Part shown: in pieces, positions 24,474-37,892 of the stretch
Layout: the number at the start of each line of letters is the position of its first letter
How positions within the stretch are numbered: the first letter of the stretch is position 1
Source of the DNA: Centropus unirufus
Lineage: Eukaryota; Chordata; Aves; Cuculiformes; Centropidae
Length of the DNA stretch: 64,000 bases
Direction: 5' to 3'
NCBI GenBank assembly: GCA_013397695.1
Contig: VYZI01000067.1
Coordinates: 1,939,619 to 2,003,618, forward strand
Program-made: the position numbers and the translations under genes
Notes under the pieces: model-generated
Database searches by the model: none
What the model saw: the letters and a program-made list of their open reading frames with translations, nothing else
Told to the model about the DNA's origin: nothing

Positions 24474-27400
24474 GCCTTACAGAACGTTAGCCTTATCTAC
24501 CAGCAAGGCTCCGCTGCCATCTGAGCTAGGAGTGGGTAGGAGTAATTTTGGTGATGTACAGTTGCATAACATTGGGTTAAACTTATTTGAAATTTCATTT
24601 TTTTTCCTATGTATATGTATAAAGCGTGCATTGAAGTAATACAGGTTTAAAATACCAGTTGTGCTTCTAGGTCAGTGGGAGGCTTTGGTTTACTGCTACA
24701 TTAGCTCTTACAAAATTGTTTGGCATTTATATCTTTTTCTTTTACAAGTTTACTCTGAAAGAAGCTAGTGAAACAAAACATAAGTCTGCCCTCCCCCTGA
24801 AAGTCACTTTTATGTTTCTCCTTTTTTTAACATGGCAAAGTGGTTGTAAAATGTACTCTTGATTCTTAAATAAAACAGCATGTAAGTAGGGATAGGTATG
24901 GGAAGTGGGCCCCTTTCTCAAGGTTTTATAGACCGCACAGGACCTCAAACAGGAACACTGATGCTAAATGTAGATTTATTGTATTTATTCTTTTTAAAGG
25001 ATTTGCAGAGGATGCTTCATCTTACTAAGAGATAAAAGACAAAGAGAGCAAATAGTCCTATGAAACTTAAGACAAGCAAAACATTTAACAGTCAAGATGA
25101 CAAAATTAAGTTCAGTTGTAACACAATTCAAAAAGAAAGGGATGATTTCAGAATACTTACTCAGATTCCCATGAAACTTAGCAAGGACCTGGATTGCTAC
25201 CCGAAGGAGAATAGGACAGACCATATAATTTGACATCTGGGATCCAGGAAGACCCCCAGTCGAGGGTACTATTGAAATTCAAACCTGAAAAAGTGTGTGA
25301 GAGGGAACCTTGAAATAACTGCAATTGTGATGCCTGCCTTGTTTATGATTAAGGGTGATTAAAAATGCAAAAACTACATGTTACTGTAACAAACGCTGAA
25401 CTGGAAGAAGGGGAAGAAAAGGCTGTAGGATTCCGTTTTGTAATTTTTTTAAATCCTAGGATTAAATGCAGAAAGGAATAGAGCTGCTTGGGGATTCTTT
25501 TTTTTTTTTTTTTTTTAAGACTGCAATTGTGTACCCTTTTTTCCAAGGTAAGCAAATGTTAAGTACACCGAGATACCATTGCTCCGTGCTCCCATGCTAA
25601 TAAGGCGTGCTTCCCACAGTGTGTGACAGAAAGGATGAATACCACGCAGTGCTAATGGTTAATTTGTAGTGGCATGTGTGTTCCTTGAATGTTTCTGAAG
25701 TTTCATGATTCACCATCGCACAATTGAGTTGCTGCTTTTTTAAGATATAGTGATATGTAATGAGATGAAGCAATGCTTGCAGGGTTTTTGAAAGATACAT
25801 TGTCCTCCACAGCCTATTCACTTTATAATAATAATAATACCCCTTAAACTTGTTAATTTCTCATGATTTAGGGGTTAGAGTTGAGTCCTCATCAAACAAT
25901 TTCAGTATTGACTATGGTTTAAAATGTTAATTACTATGGAACCTGTCACAGATAGCGTCAAACCGCAGTGATGCTAATCTATGTCATGGATTTGAAACTC
26001 CTTTGGGAAGCACATATTTAGACTTACTGCTGAGTGAACATGACTGCTAGGATTACAGAGGCTGTGGACAGTGAAGAAAAGCAGTAATGCTCCTTCTGAC
26101 TAGAAAGTAAACAATAGGGTGATTGTCTGCTTACACTTTGGGGCTAAACAGCCCAACTGCTGAGAAGCTCTAGGTAGAAAACTGCTATTAGCAAGGAGTC
26201 TTGATGTTTTCTTCATGGAACTCGATGTTGTCAAGGATTCAGCTGAGCCACCCTAGTGAGTGTACAGGAAGCAAAACAGGATATTCTCGTATAGGCCCTG
26301 TTTTGTGTAATTATGCAACACTTGAACTCTTGTGTATATTCCAGAACGGGTAACACACCTCTGAAGGGAACAGGGAGCCATCAGCAGCAACTAGTGAGAG
26401 AAATATTCTTATGAAAAGTGCTCTTGATTGAAATCAGTGTGTTTACATTTTCATTTATCTTTGCTAAGGATTGCTCCACCTTAGTGCACCCTCAAAATTA
26501 AGAAATTATTTTCAACCATTTTCATTTCCTGTGTTTGTTTCTTTTAATGAGCAATCTAACTAATTTCAGCTGTCTCTTAAAAAGGAACAATGAGGGAAAT
26601 GATCAGGGAAATGTCACTTCATCAAATATCCTCAGATATTTCTCAGGAATATGCTGGATTTGATGAAACACAGACAAATTCCCTGAGAGGAAGCGAAGGG
26701 TTTTGCTTCATTTTAGCAGAGGCTTCTCCTGTACCCGATAACTTTCAGGTTTGTACTGGGCAGCCTCTGGATACTCAGAAAATCCTGGCATGTGCACCAA
26801 GCTTTTGGGGCTCCCTGAGTTCCCATGTATAATATCAGGAGCCAGAAGAAACTGGATGACCTGGCTGGGTGCTCATGTGAGCATCTACATAAGTAATAGC
26901 ATCTGCATAAGTAGTACTTTGTTTTTATTTAAATTTTCTTTTTCAATTAGAGTCCCTTTTGTTCTGTTTCTCTAAATAAAAAACAGATGTGTACTCTGTG
27001 GTTTTAATAGCCTGAATCATACCATGTCCTGTTTGTACCACAGGTAGTGACAAGGCTGCTCCTGTAAGTAAGGATCAAGACTGAATGTTAGAAACTAAGT
27101 TTTGTTTTCAGCAATACGTTTTTCTTCTTTTGGGGGGATCTGGCAATAACATTTTCCAAAGAAAAATCTTTGGCTAATACAAAGTAATGGACATTCTCTT
27201 GTGGTCTGTGGGTTATGGCACAAGCATGGATTTTTCCATCACGTTAGAATATTCAAAAAGAACTCTGTCTCAGGAACTGAAGAGAACAAAACCAGATCCC
27301 TTATTTTAATAATGGTAGTAATGTCATGAAAACAAAGAAAATCTAACGAATCTGTACACGCAAACACGAATTCTACTGTGAAGGGAAGCTGAAGAGGTGA

Positions 27401-30180
27401 ATGTCAATCAGGTTGCAAGAATGCCAATGAAGGCAGATTACAGCAAAGTATTTGTAATTATTTTCTGTTATTGGTCTGCAGCCTCACTGATGCCTGATAA
27501 TCTGACTTGGTCTGTAATAGGAATAGTATAATTTGCAGAACAGGCACGAAAACATTGTCGGTCTTCACTGTAGTTCCAGAAATGATTTAAGGGTAAGTCT
27601 TGTAGGACTCTTAAGCAGAGTTACCTACTTCTCCTTAATATTTTCTTTAAAAACAAACAAAAATAGCTGCAGAACAAAAAAAGAGAGAAATTTAAATTTA
27701 GAGACTGGAATATTTTTACCCGAGTGCCAGACAAGTGCCTGTTTCAGCACAAGACCACATGGCCGGGAACAAAGCAGGGGAGTGAGGCCACTTCCCCCAT
27801 CAACAGCAGCAAGCTGTCAAACTGGCTCAACTGTTGTGTGAAATCTCAACCTAAAGGATAATTTAGGCAAGAAATCTTTTTTCTTTTTTTTGTCTTGTTT
27901 TTACTGTGTTTTTAGCTTAAAAAGTAACAGTTTTTTTAAATTTAGAAAACAGAAAAAAAATTTAATTAGTGTTTTGCAGATGGCCCAGTGAAGGTGTGCA
28001 TAAGCAATCTCTTTGTGTATTAGATAGAGTGAGATTGTAATTTTTATATTTGGATTTTGGGTTTTCCCTCTCTATAATAAGCTTTTCGTGCATTTATCTT
28101 TCTCTTCTGTATTTGTCCTTTCTATTCTGTTTTGTTTGTTTGTCCTCCTTTGTTCCTATCCATGATTATGATTCAGGCAGTTCCTTTCTATTTGCTTATT
28201 CCTTGCACCTTGACTGTAGTCATCAACTCTCAGTATCTTAGTGCAAACTTTGTAATATTTCAGAATTTTGTATTTCCTGATGTTCTTGCCCCTAGACTCA
28301 TGTTATTTCATGACCCTTACACTTGTTGTTTATTTGATATTTACCAAAGAAAACAAAGTTCAAAAATGTTCAGGAGGTATGATCAAGAAAGACAGAAAAG
28401 AAAATATAGATATAGAAGCTTTCTCTGCCAGTTTTTGAGTAGTCTCATAATTCTTGGCAGTCTGACACATTGTTTTTGTGTGCTTTAGAGATTGTCTTCT
28501 AGGTTTGAGTAGTGACTTACTTTGAGCAGTTTGGAGTTTCAAATGTGGATGAGAATAGTATCATTCAGTGCCCAATGTTGCTCCTATGTCAGCAACCTCC
28601 TCTGAGCGTTTACCACTGCAGGTTCCCACCAGTAGGTGTGGTGGACAAAGCACTTTCAAAAGGTTAATCAGCAGCATTCATTATTAACTAGGTAACAGTA
28701 TCCAGCCTCCAGGCTACTGGTTGTTGGCAAATCGCTTGCATGGTGCAAAGCTTGTAGTTTTTGTTCAACTGGTTGAGTGCCTTGTTGCCAGGCTTCCTTG
28801 CTGGAGGAGGAGTTTGGCAGGACCACTGGGGCACATTGTGCAATAGCATTCATTGAACAGCTTTGCTGCTGGCACCTTGGGACCTTCCTCAGGCTTGGTG
28901 TCTCCATGCTGAACTCGAGGAATTCGGTACTTTAAGCAAAAGCATAATAGCCTTCCTAGGGATCCTGATTAGCTCTTGGAGTGCTTCCACTTGTGTTCAT
29001 GTCCAGCCTTACTAGTCTGAAATACAGGAATATTTGCTTCGTTCCTGATAGTCTTTTGCTGTTTCTCAAGGGCTCCCTTTCAAGCGGTTAAAAACACGGA
29101 TAAGCCCTCTGACAGCTCACTGGGAAAGACACATAGAGATGAGCTTATAAAGTTACAAAAAATAAAAATAAAAATTAAAAGTCTACATGTGCAGTACATC
29201 TGCAGCAGCGCAGGTCTTCATCACGCATGTTTGGGTGAATGAAGCAACACGAAGACACAGGGCTTTGCGTCAGGCTAATCACTGGGTAGGCCAAATAAGG
29301 TGCTCAGCCTGAGTTAATGGCTGGGCTCCTGTCCTATTACGTTGCTGACTAATGTGCTTTTCAGACAAAAATTTGTACTGGAGACTTGGCCTCAGGTTTT
29401 TATGCTTTAAATATCTCTGTCAAAAAGGTGCCAGTTCTTCATACATCTTTGTATACTCATTGCTTCTCCCAGGGCAGACAAAACATTAATTTTCTAGGTG
29501 GCTTCTATATTAACATAAAAAAACTGTTACTGTCTTTGTTTAGAAGATAACAAAGTGCCTCAACAACAACAAAAACACAGATTTTTTTAATTTTTTTTAA
29601 TTTTCTTTTTTAGGCCATATAATTACAAAAATATTTGAATTTGTTTTTAGGATTCTTAGCCTTAGCGTATCAGACCAATATTTGTCAAACAGGCTTATGG
29701 CTTATTCTGAGTGATTTTAGCAACCCCAGCGGGGCTAGTTATGGTGCGAATTATTACACAGCGTGAGTAAGGAGATCAGAATTAAGCCCAGATATGGTCA
29801 GAAGGAAAGAGGGTTTTGTCTGATTTGTCTATGATAGATCAGCCCTGCTGCTAACTCCCTGGTCTTTCATTTAGTTCCTTTTTAGAGACTTTTGTTAAGA
29901 CTTTCAAGGAGTCCTGAGAGGACAATTGAGCTTTTATGGGGTTTTGCAGAAGCAGGGAGAAACAATCAAGTTGCTGGTTTGCTAGTAGTATTTGATTTAT
30001 TTTCTGTTCATCCTGCAAAATTATTTTTTTTTAATGAAATTTATTTTTTAAAAAAACCTCAACATTCCCCCCCGAAAAAAACACCAAACTCCCCTCAAGG
30101 AATACAACTGGGCTTTGAGAGTATAAGGAAGGGGGTTTCAAGGTTAGCCTGCAGATAACAATTTCCCAAGTACACAATAA
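24474..30180. other. Noncoding DNA, no gene recognised
   Basis: Unique-looking AT-rich sequence. It contains the poly-T tract at 25498-25516, a short ATA repeat at about 25826-25839 and A/T-rich tracts near 27875-27965, 29155-29180 and 29580-29612. Frames reach 118 codons (28132-28488 plus) but are T-rich, hydrophobic and featureless. A 79-codon minus-strand frame (28668-28907) looks smoother but resembles no known family. Confidence 0.6.
25498..25516. repeat. Poly-T tract (19 T)
   Basis: An uninterrupted run of 19 T with no recognisable retroposon body on either side. It is classed as simple sequence. Confidence 0.9.
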
Positions 30181-30860
30181 CATTATGATCATCCTTTACA
30201 GCAGCAAGGGTCACAGCTTCTCTTTTCTAAGAGAACGGATTTCCATCTGAGCGTGCTCTTGTTCAGAAACGCTCAGCAACTAAAGAAATCGGACTGCTTC
30301 TCACGGGATGCTTCAGAAGTAAAACAAACCTGTTTAGACTCTGCAGTCGCTGGGCCACTTGCTGGGCTCAGTGGTGCAAAATGATTCCCCTGGCTCCCTG
30401 AAGGGTTGCCCCTCAGGCAGCCTCAGGGTCCCTTTTTGCAGAGGGAAAAATGAGGCTGGCCAAGCCTCAGCTGTGCCTCTGAGTGAGCCCCCAGTGCCTC
30501 TACACTGCAGGTGGGTCCTTCCTAACTCTCAGAGGAAGCCCCAGCTTGGGCCATGGGAACAGCTTCTTGTTGCCAGGAGCTGCCTCATACTCCCTCACCT
30601 TTTCCAGCACCCGTATTAAGCAACTCCAGCAAACCCAGGTATCTGTGTGTGCTGCAAGATGGCCAAAAGAATTTACAGCCTGTGGAGCCGATGGGACTAA
30701 GTTTGCTCAGGATCACGCCCTTGGTTAGCGTCCTGCAGCAAAAAGGCCCGGAGTTTAGTAAGGAAACTCTCTCAGGGATTTATAGTATTGATGACTGTAA
30801 CCAAGCCTGGCAGCCCTTGGATCTTATAGCTCTCTCTGGGCCTAATCAAAGGCCATTGAC
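30181..30860. other. GC-richer noncoding patch
   Basis: This stretch is visibly richer in G and C than its surroundings and supports three overlapping plus-strand frames of 81-103 codons (30359-30864) in different phases. Overlap in several phases is a sign of GC content, not of coding. Part of it (about 30690-30760) faintly resembles the later part of a MIR SINE, but too weakly to call. Confidence 0.45.
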
Positions 30861-33399
30861 GTAAACTAAAACATTTGACTTCAGAGAGCTGTGGATCAAA
30901 CTCTGTGTCTACACTGACTGAGTTTGCCCTCCCCTCAGACACAACCTCACTTTAAATTCTTTTCTTCTGACAGGCCTGTAGCCTTATTCCTCTCTGTTAA
31001 GCTGGGAGAGCATTTCACGGCTCTTGAAGATACCCAGAAGTGACTTTTCCCTTCTCACGGTGCACTTGCACATTATACCTAATTCAGTGTAACTGCTGGC
31101 TGACACCAAAAGCTTCATCCCCTCTTTCCTTATGTCAGGTTTGGAGAACATATGATCTTGACAGGATGACTTGTCAGAAAACTAACCCAATCCAATATTT
31201 CCCCCTTCCCCCATAAAAAAAAAATGAGCCACTGTCCTTTCAGCAGTTTTCCACATTTGCCATGGATTAGTGTAATGTGACTCTGTGCCATGAGTCCAAA
31301 AAACTCTGCCAGGAACATTACATAAAAGCAAAGTTAATTTGGATTAAAGCAGAGAACCCAGACAAAGAAAACATTAAGAAGAATTCAAATGAAAATGATA
31401 TGAAAAGTATTATTACCAGTATACAAGTCCTAGTCCAGAAGTATCAATTAGGCACTGATATAAAGATAATGGTTAAGATGGATGTAACAAGTATGAAAAT
31501 GATACTTAATGCATGTTATTATTCTTACTGTGATTCTCTTTTCTTTTAGATTTCTTTTCTTATCCCAGTAGCTGTCAGTCAACCTTTAGCATCTTGTTGA
31601 AAGGAGCTTATTCTTAATTTTCAGCCAAGTGTTCCTGGGCCACTGCAGATATGTCACAGCAAACAGGGGAATGTCTCTCCATTCTCTTCTCTTTTTCCTA
31701 TAGTCCTTGGCATTTCCTTTCAAGCCCAGTGGTTCAGTCTTTGTTAGCAAGCTGTCTTTTATTGCATTCTTTCGCCCAGACATTGATGCATATATAGCTT
31801 CAGATTTGCATGATTAGTTTGATTATTTTTTTCTTCACTTAGATATAAACTCATTTTAATTTCTTTCTTCTAATTTAGATGGTTTAAATGCTGTCTACTC
31901 ACATTTCCCCAGTTCAAAGTATAGCCTTGAACCTCACTTAAAGGCTTAGAATCTTTTACTTTGGCTGTGCATGTTTTGAAAATACAAACTCAAATAAGGA
32001 CTACAATATCTGTTATTATCTTCCAACTTACAGTACTTCTAACATTTCGTACTACACCTATTGGGAGTCTGAGCAAACATTCTCAGTTTCCCTTGGCACA
32101 GTAATGAGGAATTCTCCCTATGTGTCCTCTATTCTCAATGGTTTGAAAATTAAAGTTCTGTCTTTAGCTATAAGATGTGCAGCGTTTCTTTCTGAAAGAT
32201 AAAGTTCATATCAGATTCAAGCTGCCCAACTGTTTCAGAGCTCTGCTTTTATGTCAAGTTTTTGGATTTCATGAGGTTGGAAGCCGACTCGCTGATGAAA
32301 ATTCATAGTAATTGTACCTTTTGGTGATACTCATTAGCAGAGGTTTTATTCTTTATCTTTCAGTCTGACTTACTGTTTCAATTTTTTGAATTTGGGAATG
32401 TGTTCAAATTCTTATTGTGAAGTCGCTCTGAAAAAATAGGTTACTTAAAACGGAACAAATGGAAGATCAGTTAACTTTTAAAAGTGGGGGTGAAACAATT
32501 ATCTCGTACAGCTCATCAGCATCCTTACTGAAATGTCTGAAGTTCTGCTTTCTCTCAGTGAAATATATTACATTTGCTAGGTAGTTTTCCAGTAGTTGAT
32601 TGATCTGTTCTGATGTAAATTAAATGCAAGATAAGCCAAGTCGTTTAGGTGTTGTCAGTTTGAGCAGAGGAACTGCTAGTTCCTCCATGAAAAGAATTTC
32701 GGGTGATGAGAAATAACTTCCATCTCCCAAATCACCACGAACTAAGCACGTTTTTGTTTAGCATATCTTTTTGACTTTGTACCTTTTAAGTCGACTGTGA
32801 CCAGCAGAAGTCCTCCCACTTTCATCATAGAAGCTAAAGGTTTAGGTTGTATCATGTGCAGTGTAGCTTCTTATTCAAGTAAACGGAAAAATATATTGGA
32901 ATGTTTTCTGGTTAATTGGTTGGAAGAAGCTGAGGTCCTTGCCAGTCAGATCCTTTGGAAAATTAAAGCTGAATGATTTCTGTGTAGTCATGGCTCTGAA
33001 ATTGTCAAGTCAGCAAATATGCAACATGAGTGTGAAAAGAAACCAGCACTTGTGACGACAGGACTTTCTATCACTCTTCCTTGAGAGTTAGCTGTTCTTT
33101 TGCTTTGCTTTATGACATAAATCTGCTACAAATAAGAATTTTCTAGCAATACAGTCTTTAAAAATTATATTGGGGGACTTAGGAGAACAAAGATTCTCTA
33201 GCTGGAGTATTTCTGCTTCTGGAAGTTGTTGTATTGATATAATAACCCGAATAACCCCATATCTTACTCCTACTGCTGGGACCTCCATGAAGAAAAATGC
33301 AAGTCTGGAAAGGACGGGATGGGAAATAAATGCTTTGCAGAGGTTCTTCTGTGCCTTCTTTCTCTTCCATTGTCATGCTCATTGACTCCTTCCTTGCAG
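30861..33399. other. Noncoding DNA, no gene recognised
   Basis: AT-rich sequence with short frames only. A 90-codon frame (31277-31549 plus) is lysine and asparagine rich, as expected from A-rich noncoding DNA. I see no repeat element. Confidence 0.6.
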
Positions 33400-33501
33400 A
33401 AGGTGGTAGAGAGAGGTCTTTATACAGCAGTGGAAGTCCTCCAAAGACAGAATTTTGTCTGTACCATCAAACACAAAAATTGTACAATGTTTACTTCAGG
33501 T
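33400..33501 (+). other. Candidate exon (exon-like open stretch)
   Basis: GACTCCTTCCTTGCAG ending at 33399 is a strong acceptor. Following it, AAG GTG GTA GAG keeps a frame open for 34 codons up to a donor region GGTGTAAGT, where either GT at 33500 or the consensus GTAAGT at 33502 could serve. The translation starts KVVERGLYTAVEVLQRQNF and contains two cysteines. The wider open frame (33319-33588) runs on through the donor for another 29 codons, so the reading frame is not delimited by the splice sites. The protein is not recognised. Chance is a real possibility. Confidence 0.22.
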
Positions 33502-33871
33502 GTAAGTAGAATAAATCCAGCAGCACTTTCACCATTTGGATCCAGACAGGTATTAGGACATTTAACCACTGACTTTGTGTTGTATTAAGCTCTCTGTCAA
33601 GTCCCCAGCCTTTCATTCCCCCTTTCTTGTTAATACCTTTTCTCAGACATTGGAGAGATATAAATAAGTGAATGGATGGTGGTGTAAAGGAGAAACAAGT
33701 TGAGAGGTAGGGAGGCCAGTGTTTTCAGGAGGAAAATATTTATGAAGTGGAGGAAAGAATTGTATGGTTTGAGGGGTGTGAAAAGAAATCTTGTACTGGT
33801 ACAATGAAGAGGGTAGGGGAGAAATTCCTTTGTATTTCCCTAGTACAACTTTAACCTGGTTGGCCCAATTG

Positions 33872-33889
33872 TACCATGTGCACATGGTA
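33872..33889. repeat. 18-bp perfect palindrome
   Basis: TACCATGTGCACATGGTA is its own reverse complement with no spacer. It contains overlapping E-box-like CATGTG/CACATG half-sites around GTGCAC, so it could be a dimer-binding site. Confidence 0.85.
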
Positions 33890-36800
33890 ATCTTTCCAGG
33901 ATCACAGTACCGCAAAAATCCCAGTGGTCCTGCCATGCCAACCAGTCACTTGAAGTTTTGGCTACATTACTGAAGAAAAACTTGAGCTAGGATCTTCTCT
34001 GTCACTTGTAAGGTAGGCCAAAACATTTCCATCAAACTGTAGCCACTTTTATGATCTTGGCACCCTGGCACTTGGGAAACTCGTGACTTAGGTTCAGCTT
34101 TATGTTCTGCCAATTCCAGTGTGAAAACTGGTCAGTTTAGAGTATACTCTCAGACTACACAGAGTCTCAAAACAACCACTTTAAATACTATTTTGGTTTT
34201 ACAAATCTTTGAAAGGCTTTTTATGAGCTCAAAGCAAGGCAACAACCAGTTTCAAAACCACAGTGTTGCTGCAAAAAAGGATTTTCTATCAGTTCTAATT
34301 ACATGGTTTCTCTCTAAACTGGTGCTTTCCGTCTCAGAAACAATGTTAGTGGCTAAAGACATGGAAACGAAATTTCCCAAACAGCCACTTCTAGTGCTGA
34401 AAAATCTCTGATTTACTTGCAGTAATTTCCACTTCTTTCTAAATATCCCCTGCTGAATAAATTAGGAAAGGAAGTATCTTTACATGCTAAAAGCTTTTCT
34501 ATATCTCCTCATTTACAGGGATATGGAATTAGTGTAACATTGGCCTTTCTCAGAAATAAAAACTTATGCTAGAAGGTTTGCAGGTTGCCTTGATTTTTCT
34601 TGTTTTTATAGGAAAGAGTTCTTAGGACTCATTCTGTGAGTGTAAATTTTGTTGTTAAGTGCAGTTGAGAACACATTATGAGGTTTCCCAGAGTATTTTG
34701 TTCTCCTTACCTTGTTCCATTGGGTCTTTTGAATCCATGTATAGCATTCATAGCTTGCAAAAATCATTCCTTTGAACATTTGCGTTGGGTTTCCTTTTTC
34801 TTTTAATATACTAAAGTTGTTTCTTTTAATTACTGTTATGTCAGTGTGCACAATCGGTGAACAAAAAGTCCTATCAATTTCTGCTTTCTATTTGCAATTT
34901 GATTCTGAGATGGTTGTTCCCAAAGCTACTCTGAACTTTCTCCCTTAAGACAAACAAAATTTTCTCTTCAGCTGTGGAAAAGAGTACTGTTCACTTACCC
35001 AAAGTGAAACATTCCAAGAAGAAAGAGTCTTGTGTTCAGAACATTGCATTTTATCAAGTTGAGAGACAGGCATCTGATGTCTCCCAGCTTCTATTCTGAA
35101 AGATGAGCTTTAATACTTAGGGACAGGGCTGGATTTCCTATTGTCCTAAACCCTACATAGTCCTTCATATTAGTGAGATGGGTATTAAAATGCTACCATA
35201 TCAGAATGGTTGTACCCTATTAGTCTGAATATAACGTGAGGTTACAAAAGACTGGAAAAGAAGTGTAAATCCTACTTTCTGTATATCTGAATTGAACATG
35301 TGGCCTATACCCATCTATTCAATGTTTCCTCCAATACCACTTCCAAGAACATTGAACCTTAGGTGGAAGGAGGTAGGAAATTACACTCAGAAGAGCAAGA
35401 GTCCTAATGCTTCTTTGCTAAGGAGCGACCCATCAGTGTTCAGCAAGGCAGGTAGGCTCTGGGTTTCCTGTGAGGCAGACATGTTTTGGGGAGGATAGTA
35501 ATGGGGAGTATGATAATGGAGTGTGCCTAAGATTTACCTTCTGTAACAGAAATTATTTCTGCCTCACTTTTCAAAGTGTTGGAGATTTACCCTTATTTTA
35601 AACTAACGTAAAGGGTACAGGCAATACAAGTGAAGGCACAACTTTTAAGGGGAAAGATGGTCCCCAGTTTCTAGGAGAATGAGCACAATAAAATAATTAT
35701 GTTCCATTTCTTAAAGACCTGTTCACACATGGTTTTTTAAAAAAGCAGTTGTGTATCTACAACAAAATAATGTAGGTACAATCCTTAGCAAATTCTAATG
35801 CTGTTTTGTTTAAGCTACAGACACATGCATTTCAATCAGCCTTTCAGTGAAATGGACTAAGCTTTCCTCCACTGTAAGAACAGATGAAGAATGCAGGGCC
35901 TTTCCTTTGTCATGAAATCTTGCCCAAAACTGTAAAAGATACCATTGAACTTAGTTGGGTTGTTTTTTATGATTTAAGAAAACATACAAAAATCTGAGTG
36001 AAAGAAACTGTCTTCTCTGAGTCTGTAAGTTTAATGCTACCCTCATTTATATGTCCCATTCAAGATAAATATACACAATAAAAAAAAAACCCTCCTCTTC
36101 TTTGTCGCAGATATTTGAAAAATGTAATTTGAAAGTAGCTACAAACCTTAATCATTAAGGAACACTTGCTTTATAACATGGTATTGTTTTAAGCATTTAG
36201 CCTTTTAATTAAACTATTGCAGAACAAAGTATTCATGGAAGCTGTTTAACCTTAACCTTTTCTGTCTCCCCCACACTTTGAAAATGGGCTATTTCGAAGT
36301 AAGTGACCATTGCCATGCTGAGCCAGAGGGCAGCATTCACCACCTTATGGCACACTGCAACTCCTGATGAATCTCAGCTACTTTAACTCCTCATTTTCTG
36401 TACAATGCCAATGAATGTATTAAAAAATGGATTGCCTCATATGGTCTATTGCAGAATTGTTAAGTGAATAAATAACATTCCCATTAACGTTCAGTTATAA
36501 ATACATTTGAATTTTAAAATGAGCATATGCTACTTCTCTGCTTGAAACTGGCAGCATTTGCTTTCAAAAACCCTGCCACAGACCCACTCATGCCATCTTA
36601 ATACTTAGCATCGAGGATGTCAAAGCTCTTCAGAGAAGATGGTATCAATATTTCAGTTTGATCCATTTGATACGGATAGTAAAAAACTTGGGGTGCACAG
36701 TTATCAAAACTGATGTGAGAACAGGGCTCCTGTGTTTTAGCTGTGAGCTTGTTTTAGTTTCTCATTTACTGCTCTGGATATCAATTCCAAAATAAGCTTT

Positions 36801-37825
36801 TCCTCGTATGTTTGGTTTTTTTGCTGCAAAGCTGTTGTTCTTTTTCTATCCTTTGATAATACTAAAGGTCTCTCTCAGCCTAGAATCAAATTCTTGTAGC
36901 GAGTTTAGGCTGGAGAATTCCTGTAGTACTCGGCTACCACCCAAGTTCTCACTCCCTTACATAATCAATTTTTCTACTAAAACATTTTATATTATATCAT
37001 AAGTGTATTAAGAGAAAACATTGACTCCCTGACACATGCAAATCACTAATTTTTATTGTTTAAGGCAGAAGCACTGATTATGGAAAGATTATATAGGAAT
37101 TGGGATACTGTGCTCTCATTTAGGCTGGTGGAACAATAAACTTAGCCACAAGGCCAAACCCTGAAGTTACTCCCCTGAATCCAGTAGAAATTTGATTGCT
37201 TTCATTATCTGGAAATCTTGCATTCTCTGTGTTGGTTTCAAAAGAACATCTCCAGATTTGAATGAGGATGGCTGAAAGCAAGGCTTGACCAGAATTTAAG
37301 AGATTATGACAATGAGAGGAATTTCACTGTATTATTTCACACCAAGAGATGAGTTTTAAACCTGCACCGGTTAAGATCACTGTGAACGCATTTGCAACAG
37401 AATATCAACCACCACTTTTAAATTTCAGAGGAATAAAATACGTTTCAGGAGTTTTATTTTAACCACAGAGAGAAAACAATGGCATCCCAGGGCAAGCTGA
37501 GGGCCTGCTCCTTTTAAATGAGCACATGCCACTTCAAGAAAAAAAATCATGAAAAGAAGAAATCGTGTGCAAATCAAAATAACCCCTTTATCTTTCTCAA
37601 TGGATCCATGCTTAGGGAAGAATAGTCTGTAGGCAAAGAATTCAGACCCGGTCTTATTCAGTGTCCAAAGGCAACTACTGTCCCGCTGGACAAGAAAGAA
37701 ATTTAGCTTTAATGGTGGTGGCAGCCTGCCGCTGCATGACCTCAATTTTCATGATCAATACAGGCAGGTGGCAACAAATCTCTCTTGAAATAACTAATTG
37801 CTGAAGATTAAGAATTGATTAGTTT
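33890..37825. other. Noncoding DNA, no gene recognised
   Basis: Unique AT-rich sequence. At 36320-36333, GAGCCAGAGGGCAG matches 11 of 14 positions of the common CTCF core CCASYAGRKGGCRS, which is weak. The stretch 36180-36540 has few homopolymers and several homeodomain-like TTAATTAA/ATTA sites; it may be a conserved noncoding element but this cannot be tested without alignment. A 106-codon minus-strand frame at 37425-37745 shows no domain. Confidence 0.5.
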
Positions 37826-37892
37826 GGGTTTGTGGGTTTTGGGTTTTTTGTTTGTTTGGGTTTTGGGTTGTTTTTTTTTTGGGGGGGGGTGG
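37826..37892 (+). repeat. G-run / T-rich tract, potential G-quadruplex
   Basis: Five GGG runs (37826, 37834, 37841, 37858, 37865) separated by T-rich loops are followed by 11 T and then nine G (37881-37889). The first four runs are spaced 5, 4 and 14 bases apart, so a G-quadruplex with one long loop is possible on this strand or in plus-strand RNA. This is low-complexity sequence, not a telomere repeat. Confidence 0.75.

Noticed and set aside
28132..28488. 118-codon plus-strand open frame
   Set aside because: It lies in T-rich sequence giving spurious hydrophobic residues; overlapping frames are open in other phases and no family is recognised.
28668..28907. 79-codon minus-strand frame that reads smoothly
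   Set aside because: No homologue, no splice context and no flanking exons seen.
30690..30760. Faint resemblance to the later part of a MIR SINE
   Set aside because: The diagnostic GGAAACTGAGGCA block is missing and the match is too weak.
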